A stretch of 64,000 nt of DNA from Alsobacter sp046349155. GTDB lineage: Bacteria; Pseudomonadota; Alphaproteobacteria; Rhizobiales; Beijerinckiaceae. Where the stretch lies: positions 1,116,001-1,180,000 of the forward strand of contig JAXMCW010000001.1 of assembly GCA_046349155.1 (NCBI GenBank), given 5' to 3'. Of this stretch, positions 35,621 to 42,799 are shown in pieces (the stretch's first letter is position 1; every line of letters starts with the position of its first letter). The notes under the pieces are model-generated. The model saw only the letters and a program-made list of their open reading frames with translations. It searched no databases and was not told where the DNA came from. A program made the translations under genes and the position numbers.

Positions 35621-36585
35621 CCCTTTGCTCCAATCGACCGATTGATCGCTGAGGGAAGCCCCTGCATGTTCGCCGGCGAGGCAATCTCGGCCGCGGTCCA
35701 GCCGAGCTGCCAGCCGCACTTCACCGGAACAATGTGGTCGAGATCCATGCCGCCGTTGCGCCAGACGGTGACTCGATCGGCGAATGGGCGGAGGTTCTGA
35801 GCCGTGAGCCGCCGCGCCTCCGCGGCATATCCGCCGTAGTCGGCGTACTGCCGAATTTGGTTCCAGGAGATGATCTGGCGGGCAGAGAGCGCGCCGATAA
35901 CGCCGCCCAGCATGGCGCCCGTGAACTCACCGGCTCGATAAGCTTCGGGATTGAGCGGCTGCTCGAAAAACGCGTAACCCGCCCTGAGCAGCCTGCCGCC
36001 TCCGTACTGGCCGCCGATTGCGCAGACCGTGCCAGCGGCGCCCATGACAATCGGACCGCCTGGAGAGACCAATACGATGCATGTAGCGGTGGCGGTGCCG
36101 ACGGTCGTGGTGATAACGGCCGTTGTCACGCCGAAGTCCGTCCACCAACGACCATCCTTAGGAACCTGAGCCCATGCCAGCATCACGACGTTCTGGGCAG
36201 CGACGGCGCTCTTTCCAGCCTGGTCCTCGATCCAGCCAACGTCCCACTCGGAAAGCAGCGTCCAGAGCTGCAGGATCGAGATCTGCGCATGGTCTGCGAG
36301 GAGCTTCAGCCGACGCAGTTCCTCGACAGTGAGCGTTGCCAGTTCGGCTCGAGCGCGCTCGAAGGCTTCAGTCGGAAGGCGAGCGAGAAGGTCCTCGGAC
36401 CGCTTTCTCATCCAGTCAGCAGCTTCCCCGCGTCGGTCCCAGTATCCGTGTGCCCAGTTCTCGACGTTGATGCCGAGCTTGGTCTGATACTCTCGCAGGC
36501 TTTCAAGTGAGCCTGCGGAGCAGGGTGAAACAACCAAATATAACAATGTAGTAAGTCTGCCTATTTCCCCAAATTTAGGGGTCAT
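35614..36585 (-). CDS. HNH-nuclease toxin-like protein with membrane segments
   Basis: The 323-residue protein begins with a signal-like segment (RLTTLLYLVVSPCSAG), has a helical middle, a long hydrophobic glycine-rich stretch (VTTAVITTTVGTATATCIVL and on) and a C-terminal HNH-type nuclease motif: MDLDHIVPVKCGWQLGW, then ANMQGLPSAINRSIGAK. The first His lies in DLDH and Asn in NMQ and INR. This architecture recalls effector nucleases that cross membranes. ATG 36585 with GGGAG upstream is preferred over a longer frame. Confidence 0.68.
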   Translation of the reverse strand: MTPKFGEIGRLTTLLYLVVSPCSAGSLESLREYQTKLGINVENWAHGYWDRRGEAADWMRKRSEDLLARLPTEAFERARAELATLTVEELRRLKLLADHAQISILQLWTLLSEWDVGWIEDQAGKSAVAAQNVVMLAWAQVPKDGRWWTDFGVTTAVITTTVGTATATCIVLVSPGGPIVMGAAGTVCAIGGQYGGGRLLRAGYAFFEQPLNPEAYRAGEFTGAMLGGVIGALSARQIISWNQIRQYADYGGYAAEARRLTAQNLRPFADRVTVWRNGGMDLDHIVPVKCGWQLGWTAAEIASPANMQGLPSAINRSIGAKGC

Positions 36586-36701
36586 GGCATTGGCTCCCAC
36601 CAGTGGTTTTGAATAGTAAAGCTTAAATGAAGCGGCCTGTCGAATCTTCGTGTTCAGAATATTGTCCACAAAGTCAGGTCTGGTGCATTCCACGCTCCGT
36701 G

Positions 36702-37349
36702 TTACGACTTAAGCGACCGACGCGCGTTCTTGACGACCTTGCTGCCACTGCCAAGCCTGCGCCAGTCCTGTGCGCGAACTACCGCGCTGACCTTCCCAGC
36801 CCAATCAAGCCTAACCCCACGAATGGGGGCTGCGTTGTAGCTCTCCAGGTCGAACGTGTTCGGTGAGGAGCCCTTGATCACTCGTTTCAGGTACCGGCGG
36901 CCGTCAACTGTGCGGACAGCCGCTTCCCAGCCGATCACGTCAGCGATGCTATCGGAGAAGCGCCAGCAGACGACAACATCGCCCGCGTCGTAGCGCGGCC
37001 ACATGGAATCGCCCTGGACCTCAAAGGCGATCGCGTCGTCGGCGACAGGGAAGGGGACCTCGATCTCAAAAAGGCCTTCGGAGGGCACCTGCTCGAAGTC
37101 CGGTTGGATTTCCGCGCCAGCACCGATGTAGCCCATAACCCGCACGACGTTGCCAAGGCCGAGTTGCGGGATCGGTTCCTCGAGGTAATCGGCGATGGTT
37201 CGAATCTCGTTCGCCTTCAGCTGCCGCTCGCCTTTCAGCAAGGCTGTGATGGCGCTGGGCGCGCGGCCGAGAGCATGAGCAAGCCCAGACTGGGTTTTGC
37301 CCTTCTTCAGCAGTCCGCGCTTGATCCACTCGATGTCGACGACGTCCAT
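36702..37349 (-). CDS. Phage repressor, LexA/CI-type (S24 peptidase)
   Basis: The 215-residue protein has an N-terminal HTH (residues 8-55), a likely Ala-Gly self-cleavage site at 77-78 (GYIGAGAE), the catalytic Ser in GDSMWP (about 115) and Lys in RYLKRV (about 155). It should keep the prophage silent and be inactivated by RecA during SOS. ATG 37349 is chosen because the upstream ATG at 37385 coincides with the predicted PRM start point and lies within operators. Confidence 0.92.
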   Translation of the reverse strand: MDVVDIEWIKRGLLKKGKTQSGLAHALGRAPSAITALLKGERQLKANEIRTIADYLEEPIPQLGLGNVVRVMGYIGAGAEIQPDFEQVPSEGLFEIEVPFPVADDAIAFEVQGDSMWPRYDAGDVVVCWRFSDSIADVIGWEAAVRTVDGRRYLKRVIKGSSPNTFDLESYNAAPIRGVRLDWAGKVSAVVRAQDWRRLGSGSKVVKNARRSLKS

Positions 37350-37358
37350 GTCCCCATA

Positions 37359-37431
37359 TTTCTGTAAATCAGAAAACAGGTCCATTTCGATTATCCGAAA
37401 AATTGATTGACAGACTTTCTGAAAATCCGAA
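37359..37431. promoter_or_regulatory. Right operator region (OR-like), three sites
   Basis: Three 16-bp sites lie between the divergent repressor and Cro-like genes: TTTCTGTAAATCAGAA (37359-37374, extending to a perfect 17-bp palindrome), ATTTCGATTATCCGAA (37384-37399) and TTTCTGAAAATCCGAA (37416-37431). All fit TTYNG-N5-CMGAA and match the two left sites near 34.05 kb. Confidence 0.75.
37390..37395 (-). promoter_or_regulatory. Repressor maintenance promoter (PRM-like) -10
   Basis: On the minus strand GATAAT (37395-37390) matches five of six -10 positions, but the hexamer 17 bases upstream (AAAGTC) is a poor -35 and overlaps the right-most operator. That fits a promoter that needs bound repressor as activator. 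Confidence 0.45.
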
Positions 37432-37435
37432 TATC
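37407..37435 (+). promoter_or_regulatory. Rightward phage promoter (PR)
   Basis: Perfect TTGACA (37407-37412), 17 bases, then AATATC (37430-37435). An operator fills the spacer. The expected start point coincides with the ATG at 37442, so the Cro-like message may be leaderless; no ribosome-binding site is visible. Confidence 0.65.
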
Positions 37436-37441
37436 TGGCGC

Positions 37442-37684
37442 ATGGAGCCCGCACGTTCGATCATCGCGAAACTTGGAGGCGAAGCCGTGGTCAAGATGAT
37501 CACGGGCACTGCCTACACGGCGCCATATCGCTGGCAGCATCCCCGCTCCCGCGGCGGCACCGACGGAATGATTCCGCAGAAATATCATCGCCTGCTCCTC
37601 GAGTACGCGAACGCGCACGGGATTGACCTCGGGCCTGATCCGTTCCTGCCACGCGAGCCGGCCACGACCGGGAGAGCCGCGTGA
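37442..37684 (+). CDS. Cro/YdaS-like HTH regulator
   Basis: An 80-residue protein with SIIAKLGGEAVVKMITGTAYTAPYRWQHPRSRGGTDGMIP, the pattern of short Cro-like proteins in which a second helix-turn-helix helix carries YRWQ. It is divergent from the repressor and behind PR, so it should commit the phage to lytic growth. ATG 37442 is taken; an in-frame TTG at 37403 would lie before the promoter -10. Confidence 0.85.
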   Translation: MEPARSIIAKLGGEAVVKMITGTAYTAPYRWQHPRSRGGTDGMIPQKYHRLLLEYANAHGIDLGPDPFLPREPATTGRAA

Positions 37685-37857
37685 TGATCCTCCGCGCGCT
37701 TGGCCGCTACCTCGCGGGCCTGTTCGAACGTGAGCTTCGTGTCAGCGCACGGGCCGAGAAGGCTCGTCGTGAACTGGAGGAGGAGCGCTTCCGCGAGCGA
37801 CTTCGGCAGCGGCCCGCTGCAGCTGGAACGCCAAGATTTCCGATTGGGCGGAGGTGA
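37684..37857 (+). CDS. Small phage protein, unknown
   Basis: A 57-residue basic helical product (MILRALGRYLAGLFERELRVSARAEKARRELEEERFRERL). The ATG overlaps the Cro-like stop as ATGA. The amphipathic charged helix could form a coiled coil. No family recognised. Confidence 0.65.
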   Translation: MILRALGRYLAGLFERELRVSARAEKARRELEEERFRERLRQRPAAAGTPRFPIGRR

Positions 37858-37859
37858 GC

Positions 37860-38315
37860 ATGTATCGCGCCGCATCCACCCGCATCATCACGCCGGACGA
37901 CATGGCGAGTGCTCGGCAGTGGTCGACCTTCCGGGGCGAGGGCTCCGGGAACCTGGCCATGGCAGTACTCCGTCACATGAATGCCGCGCCACAATCGTTA
38001 ACGCGCGGGGGTGACAGGCCCTGTCACCACACGAGTTCCCGGCACCTGCCGGGTGGCGCCGCCCGCGCGCTCCGCGGGCCTTCTCTGTGGTCCCCCAAGA
38101 CCAACTTCGCCGGCCAGGGCTTCGGTGGACCTGGCCGGTCCCTTCTCGATCCTGAGATTGTCGTCGCCGTTCGCGCCGGCCAGGGCTGTGACGCCATCAC
38201 AGACCGCGCCGCTCGTGCCCACGTCGCCGCCCTTCGGCCGCTCACGCATGCGTTGCCGCGCAAGAGTGAGAACGTGTCCGAGAGCGGTTCGAAGCGTCAT
38301 CCAAGGCATCTGTAG
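37860..38315 (+). CDS. Doubtful early phage ORF
   Basis: ATG 37860 follows an excellent GGAGGTGA ribosome-binding site, and the first 45 residues (MYRAASTRIITPDDMASARQWSTF...) look coding. Beyond about 38005 the frame enters a run of strong inverted repeats and its composition becomes poor, so the C-terminal two-thirds may be fortuitous or shifted. No family recognised. Confidence 0.4.
   Translation: MYRAASTRIITPDDMASARQWSTFRGEGSGNLAMAVLRHMNAAPQSLTRGGDRPCHHTSSRHLPGGAARALRGPSLWSPKTNFAGQGFGGPGRSLLDPEIVVAVRAGQGCDAITDRAARAHVAALRPLTHALPRKSENVSESGSKRHPRHL
38010..38028. promoter_or_regulatory. 19-bp perfect palindrome, probable operator
   Basis: GGTGACAGG-C-CCTGTCACC is fully symmetric. It is followed within 110 bp by three more perfect stems (38038-38053, 38061-38079, 38110-38138). 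It could bind a dimeric regulator such as the nearby HTH proteins. Confidence 0.5.
38038..38138. ncRNA. Highly structured region, possible regulatory RNA
   Basis: Perfect stems follow one another: CCCGGCA/TGCCGGG (38038-38053), GCCCGCG/CGCGGGC (38061-38079) and CCGGCCAGG/CCTGGCCGG (38110-38118/38130-38138). No T-run marks a terminator and the strand cannot be assigned. The density of structure exceeds that of neighbouring sequence. Confidence 0.3.
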
Positions 38316-38324
38316 CAACTCCCG

Positions 38325-38350
38325 TCGACATGGCGAAACAACCATGTCGA
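38325..38350 (+). promoter_or_regulatory. Hairpin that would hide the next start codon
   Basis: TCGACATGG (38325-38333) pairs perfectly with CCATGTCGA (38342-38350) over 8 bases. The second arm contains the ATG (38344-38346) of the following gene. An ATG in the first arm (38330) opens a 10-codon frame ending at 38362. Confidence 0.55.
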
Positions 38351-38730
38351 AGAGGTCCGTAGTGTCCGAATTCAGGGATAGAACATCCATGGCCGCCGAT
38401 GCGTTTGCCCGTGAATGGGTCGGGCGACTGGAAGGCATAGAGGCGCGGAAGTCTGGGCGCGGCATGCCAGCCGCCCGAGAAGCGCTCGCAAGGCGGCTCG
38501 GCGTTCCGGCTGGAACGCTGGAGAACATCAGACGCGGCAGGTCGAAGGGCATTCGGGCATGGCTGGACGAGCGCATCCGCGCCGCGGTCATCCGCGAGCT
38601 CACGACCGAGATTCTGAGGCTGGAACATGAGGTTCAGGTGGCTCGCCAATGCGGCGCTCACCCTGGTTCGACTGAAATTCTTGAGGCTGAGGCTGCGCTG
38701 GAGAAGGCGCGGGCTTCGCTGAGGACGTGA
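38344..38730 (+). CDS. Phage HTH-type protein
   Basis: A 128-residue protein whose middle (GMPAAREALARRLGVPAGTLENIRRGRSKGIRAWLDERIRAAV) has a helix-turn-helix pattern with a basic recognition helix, followed by a long helix (RELTTEILRLEHEVQVARQ). It precedes the replication/recombination genes and may regulate them or the origin. The start lies in a hairpin; ATG 38389 is the alternative. Confidence 0.75.
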   Translation: MSKRSVVSEFRDRTSMAADAFAREWVGRLEGIEARKSGRGMPAAREALARRLGVPAGTLENIRRGRSKGIRAWLDERIRAAVIRELTTEILRLEHEVQVARQCGAHPGSTEILEAEAALEKARASLRT

Positions 38731-39179
38731 CCATGCCTCGCATCCGTCGCCGCTCCGTTTCAGAGCATGAGCTGCAGGCCGGGATCGTCCAGGCGATCCG
38801 ACTGAAGTTCCGACAGGTCCTCGTCTACGCCGTCCCGAACGGTGGCAGTCGGGGGCTCGTGGAAGGCGGCCGGCTTAAGGCTGAGGGTGTGACCCCAGGG
38901 ATCCCCGATCTAGCGCTCGTTCTTCCGGATGGCCGTGCAGCCTTCCTCGAGGTGAAGACCCCGGAGGGCCAGCTGCGGCCCGAACAACGGCGCTTCGGCG
39001 AGTGGGCTCATCTCCGCGGCATTCCCTGGGCTGTCGTGCGCAACCTTGATCAGGCGCTCGACGCGCTCACCTCATGGCTTTCCGACGATCCGTCACGGGT
39101 CGATGGGCCGACTGGCGGGGGCTCCACGGCCCCCGCCACTTTCCTCGAACAAGCGGGGGCCACGCGGGCGCCGGTATAG
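38727..39179 (+). CDS. VRR-NUC domain nuclease
   Basis: A 150-residue PD-(D/E)XK-type nuclease: PNGGSRGLVEGGRLKAEGVTPGIPDLALV (Asp in IPDL) and the FLEVKTPEGQLRPEQ motif (Glu and Lys). Stand-alone phage VRR-NUC proteins cut branched DNA and are thought to resolve junctions. The start overlaps the previous stop. Residues past about 120 are low-complexity. Confidence 0.9.
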   Translation: MTMPRIRRRSVSEHELQAGIVQAIRLKFRQVLVYAVPNGGSRGLVEGGRLKAEGVTPGIPDLALVLPDGRAAFLEVKTPEGQLRPEQRRFGEWAHLRGIPWAVVRNLDQALDALTSWLSDDPSRVDGPTGGGSTAPATFLEQAGATRAPV

Positions 39180-39258
39180 CTGGCGCGGTTGGTCACCGCT
39201 CTCCGCCCGCGGGCTCCCCGCGCCGCAACCCGGAGAGAACGACCAGGAGAAACGACCA

Positions 39259-40041
39259 ATGGCCATCTCACTGGCGGATCTGAAGCGTGTTCGATCGACG
39301 CTGCCGCCCCGGATCCTGATCTACGGCGTCGCGGGCATCGGAAAGACGTCACTCGCCGCGGACTTCCCGAACTGCGTGTTCTTGCAGACGGAAGAGGGCG
39401 CACCGTCCAACATCGAGATCGATACGTTCGGACACCTCTCGTCATACCAGGCCGTCATCGAGGCGCTCGGGACGCTGTACGGAGAGGACCACGACTTCTC
39501 GACGCTGGTGCTGGACAGCCTCGACGCGCTCGAGCCCCTGATCTGGGCCGAGACATGCGCCCGAAACAGCTGGCGCAACATCGAGGAGCCCGGCTACGGC
39601 AAGGGCTACCTGGCCGCTGACGCCATCTGGCGCGAGTTCATCGACGGCTGCAACGCGCTGCGGCGCGAGCGCAGCATGACGGTGATCTGGCTGGCCCATT
39701 CGGCCGTCGAGCGCTTCGACCAGCCGGGATCCCAGCCCTACAACCGTTATGACCTCCGGCTCCAGAAGCGCGGCTCGGCAATCGTCACGGACGAGGCGGA
39801 CGCCGTGCTCTTCATGAACACGAAGGTGTCCGTGAAGGAGACCGACGCCGGCTTCAACAAGAAGAACGTCCACGCGGAGGGCGGCGGCTCGCGCTGGCTC
39901 TTTGCTGACGGCCGACCCGCATTCATCGCCAAGAACCGCTTCGGGATGCCCGACAGCCTGCTGATCCAGCCGGGCAAGGGCTACGAGGCCATCGCCAAGT
40001 ACCTGCCGGCCCATGCGGTCCAGCAGGACCAGGCTGCCTGA
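39259..40041 (+). CDS. Sak4-like RecA-fold ATPase (AAA_24)
   Basis: The 260-residue protein has Walker A GVAGIGKTS near residue 24, Walker B FSTLVLDSLDAL and a conserved VIWLAHS strand. The family comprises phage single-strand-annealing/recombination ATPases that work with an SSB-like partner, here the DUF669 protein 13 bp downstream. ATG 39259 has an AGGAGA ribosome-binding site. Confidence 0.88.
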   Translation: MAISLADLKRVRSTLPPRILIYGVAGIGKTSLAADFPNCVFLQTEEGAPSNIEIDTFGHLSSYQAVIEALGTLYGEDHDFSTLVLDSLDALEPLIWAETCARNSWRNIEEPGYGKGYLAADAIWREFIDGCNALRRERSMTVIWLAHSAVERFDQPGSQPYNRYDLRLQKRGSAIVTDEADAVLFMNTKVSVKETDAGFNKKNVHAEGGGSRWLFADGRPAFIAKNRFGMPDSLLIQPGKGYEAIAKYLPAHAVQQDQAA

Positions 40042-40054
40042 TCAGGAGAGAACC

Positions 40055-40588
40055 ATGGCCGACTTCAACGACTGGCTCGACGACTTCGACGACAGCGGCA
40101 TCGCGCCCTCGACGGGATTCGACAGCACGCCGATCCCAAATGGCGAGTACCTGCTGCAGATCGAGAAGCAGGAGGTACTGCCGACCAAGGACAACACGGG
40201 CGTGCGCCTCAACATGCAGCTCGGCGTGGTGGAGGGAGACTTCGAGAACCGCAAGGTCTTCGTGAGCTTCAACATCCGCAACAAGTCCGCTCAGGCTCAG
40301 GCCATCGCGATCGCGGAGTTCAAGGCGCTCTGCCTCGCCTGCGGGATCGAGTACGAGCACGCAAAGCGCGACACGGACATGCTCGATCGCATCCCGTTCC
40401 GGGCCATGGTCGGCCTCGACAAGCCTCAGCCCGGATACGCCCCGAAGAACCGCATCACCCGCTACATCCCGAAGGACGCCACGGTCGCTGCAGCTGCTGC
40501 GAAGTCCCCGGCGCCGGCCCAGGCCGCCCCGGCGAGCAAGCCGCTCGCGAAGGCTGCCGGGAACATGCCCTGGAAGAAGACCGCCTGA
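40055..40588 (+). CDS. DUF669 single-strand DNA-binding-like protein
   Basis: A 177-residue protein matching DUF669: early FDSTPIPNGEYLLQIEK, then GVRLNMQLGVVEGDFENRKVFVSFNIRNKS, and an Ala/Pro/Lys tail ending MPWKKTA. Members lie next to Sak4-type ATPases and are taken as phage SSB analogues. ATG 40055 has AGGAGAG upstream. Confidence 0.88.
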   Translation: MADFNDWLDDFDDSGIAPSTGFDSTPIPNGEYLLQIEKQEVLPTKDNTGVRLNMQLGVVEGDFENRKVFVSFNIRNKSAQAQAIAIAEFKALCLACGIEYEHAKRDTDMLDRIPFRAMVGLDKPQPGYAPKNRITRYIPKDATVAAAAAKSPAPAQAAPASKPLAKAAGNMPWKKTA

Positions 40589-40693
40589 TCTGAGCCGGCG
40601 GCCGCCGCGCGCGGCCGCCACAAACCGCTGCCCTATTTCGACGAGCGCCAGGGGGCGCGCGAACGATGAATCATGTCCAGACAGGAGCTCACC

Positions 40694-41620
40694 ATGCCGG
40701 CGCTTCCTGAACCGATCGCCCATACGGCCGGCGCGATCTATGCCGCCTACGAAGCCCGCGAGGATCGGACTGAACGGCCATACCTCGGCGCCTCGATCAC
40801 CGGCGACGAGTGCGACCTGAAGCTGTGGCTCGGGTTTCGCTGGGCGTTCGTGCCCGAGCAGTTCGACGGCCGCAAGCTGCGGCTGTTCCAGACCGGCCAC
40901 ATCGAAGAAGCGCGTCTCATCGAGGACCTGCGCGCCGCGGGCATCGAGGTCTTCGACCACGACCCGGACACCGGGCGCCAGTGGGCCGTCGAGACCTTCG
41001 ACGGCCACTTCCGCGGCCACCTGGACGGCATCGTCACTGGGCTGCCCGAGGCGCCGATCGCGCGACACGTGCTCGAGTGCAAGTCGCACAACGAAAAGTC
41101 CTACAAGGACCTGGTCTCGAAGGGAGTGGAGAAGGCCAAGCCGGTCCACTTCTCGCAGATGCAGGTCTACATGCACCTGACGGGCGTGCAGCGCGCCCTC
41201 TACCTCGCGGTGAACAAGAACACCGACGAGGTCTACAGCGAGCGAGTGGCCTACGACCCCGTGAAGGCCAGCCAGCTCATGGCGAAGGCGGAGCGGATTA
41301 TCCATGCCGATCGGCCGCCAGGCGGCCTGCCGAAGGACAACTATCAGTGCGGCTTCTGCCCCGCACGCGGCGTGTGCCGCGACGGGCTCTTCGCACGCCG
41401 CAACTGTCGCACCTGCCTAAACGTCTCGGCGATCGCCGGCGGGTGGCGCTGCGAGCTGCAGGACTGGTTGCTCACCGAGCAGGACCAGCGCGCCGGCTGC
41501 CCGTCGCACCGCTTCATTCCGAACCTAGTGCCGGGCGAGCAGGTCGACGTGGACGGCGACAGGGTCGTCTACCGCCTGAAGGGCGGTGCGACTTGGATCG
41601 ACGATGGGGGGCAGGGATGA
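40694..41620 (+). CDS. PD-(D/E)XK exonuclease with cysteine cluster
   Basis: The 308-residue RecB/Cas4-like nuclease has His and Glu in GHIEEARLIEDL, Asp in GHLDGIV and the ECKSHNEKSY motif (Glu, Lys). Cysteines in CGFCPARGVC and CRTC may hold an iron-sulfur or zinc site as in Cas4/AddB. It would resect DNA ends for annealing by the Sak4-like protein. ATG 40694 with AGGAG is preferred. Confidence 0.87.
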   Translation: MPALPEPIAHTAGAIYAAYEAREDRTERPYLGASITGDECDLKLWLGFRWAFVPEQFDGRKLRLFQTGHIEEARLIEDLRAAGIEVFDHDPDTGRQWAVETFDGHFRGHLDGIVTGLPEAPIARHVLECKSHNEKSYKDLVSKGVEKAKPVHFSQMQVYMHLTGVQRALYLAVNKNTDEVYSERVAYDPVKASQLMAKAERIIHADRPPGGLPKDNYQCGFCPARGVCRDGLFARRNCRTCLNVSAIAGGWRCELQDWLLTEQDQRAGCPSHRFIPNLVPGEQVDVDGDRVVYRLKGGATWIDDGGQG

Positions 41621-42447
41621 GGCCGATCAGCACCGAGGGCTTCAAGGCTCCCGACACTGTCGAACCGGGCCCCGCGCCGATGCTGCAGTGGGTCAAGGTC
41701 GAGGACCTGGTCGTTGATCCAGCCTATCAGCGCCTCATCCGCGACAGCGGCCGGAAGAACGTCCAGCGCATCGCCGCGCAGTTTCGGTGGTCATGCTTCG
41801 CGCCGGTCGTCGTCGCGCCGATCGAAGGTGGAAAGTACGCCATCATCGATGGGCAGCACCGCACAACCGCTGCACTTCTGGCTGGCGTGGCGAGCGTGCC
41901 ATGCCTTGTGATCATCGCCGACCGCGCCGAGCAGGCGCTGGCGTTCAAGGCGATCAATGGCAGCGTGACGAAAGTGTCGCGTATGGCGATGCATGCGGCC
42001 GCGGTTGTCGCCGGTGAGCCCGCCGCCGCTCTTCTGCAGCACGCCTGTGCGATCGCGGAGGTCGAATTGCTCCGCTATCCGATCGAGAAGGCGCAGCAGC
42101 AGCCCGGCCAGACCATGTCGATCCAGGCCTGCGCGGTCTCACTCGCCCAGTACGGCCGGGACACGCTCATCACCGCGCTCCAGTGCGTCACCCAGACCGG
42201 CAACAACGTCCCGGGAATCCTGTCCGGGCCCGTGATCAGGGCTCTGTGCGCCGTCATGGATGCGCACAAGGACTGGCGCGACGCCGGCGAGGCGCTGTTC
42301 CAGGTTTTCGAGGAGATCGACATCAGCAGCCTCGACGACCAGGCAGGCCCGATCGCCGCTGGGCGGAAAGGCTCGACGCGCACGACGATCCTGATCGAGC
42401 TGCTTGAGAAGGAGCTCTCCCAACTCATGGACCGGAGGGCGGCATGA
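41617..42447 (+). CDS. ParB/Srx-like nuclease-domain protein
   Basis: A 276-residue protein with a ParB-type N-terminal domain: VEDLVVDPAYQRLI, then the loop YAIIDGQHRTTAALLAG (GQHR motif, about residues 70-86). The C-terminal half is helical. Phage relatives may nick DNA or use CTP/ATP; the role is unknown. ATG overlaps the upstream stop (ATGA). Confidence 0.85.
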   Translation: MRPISTEGFKAPDTVEPGPAPMLQWVKVEDLVVDPAYQRLIRDSGRKNVQRIAAQFRWSCFAPVVVAPIEGGKYAIIDGQHRTTAALLAGVASVPCLVIIADRAEQALAFKAINGSVTKVSRMAMHAAAVVAGEPAAALLQHACAIAEVELLRYPIEKAQQQPGQTMSIQACAVSLAQYGRDTLITALQCVTQTGNNVPGILSGPVIRALCAVMDAHKDWRDAGEALFQVFEEIDISSLDDQAGPIAAGRKGSTRTTILIELLEKELSQLMDRRAA

Positions 42448-42650
42448 GCGAAGAGCGCAAGCCGTTCCTTGTCGCCTGCAAGCCGTGCGGGCACGTCTGG
42501 CCTGTCGCGTGGCTACCGATGGAGATGGCTGCGTGCGGTCGACTGCTGAGGCGCGCCGGCTGTCCGATGTGCGCTGCTTCCGGGCGCTCGATCTTCGTCG
42601 CAACGGCAGAGCAAGCGGATGCCTGGTCGGCGAAAGGGGCAAGGACATGA
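42444..42650 (+). CDS. Small zinc-ribbon protein
   Basis: A 68-residue protein with CKPCGH near residue 12 and CPMC near residue 40, a four-cysteine zinc-ribbon arrangement. It overlaps both neighbours by 4 bp. Function unknown. Confidence 0.72.
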   Translation: MSEERKPFLVACKPCGHVWPVAWLPMEMAACGRLLRRAGCPMCAASGRSIFVATAEQADAWSAKGART

Positions 42651-42799
42651 AAGCTCTAATTCGCCGCCATCTGGAACGCCGCTCTGACTTCCGCCGCGAG
42701 TGGTACCAGGACGTTCCGCTCGAGGACCTGCGCCGCCGCTACCCGGCGATCGCGATCCGCCGGACGCGTCCGGTGGACCGGAAGCCGCGCCATGCATGA
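42647..42799 (+). CDS. Small basic phage protein
   Basis: A 50-residue arginine-rich product (MKALIRRHLERRSDFRREWY...). Its start overlaps the zinc-ribbon stop (ATGA) and its end overlaps the helicase start by 8 bp, which supports translation. No family recognised. Confidence 0.6.
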   Translation: MKALIRRHLERRSDFRREWYQDVPLEDLRRRYPAIAIRRTRPVDRKPRHA

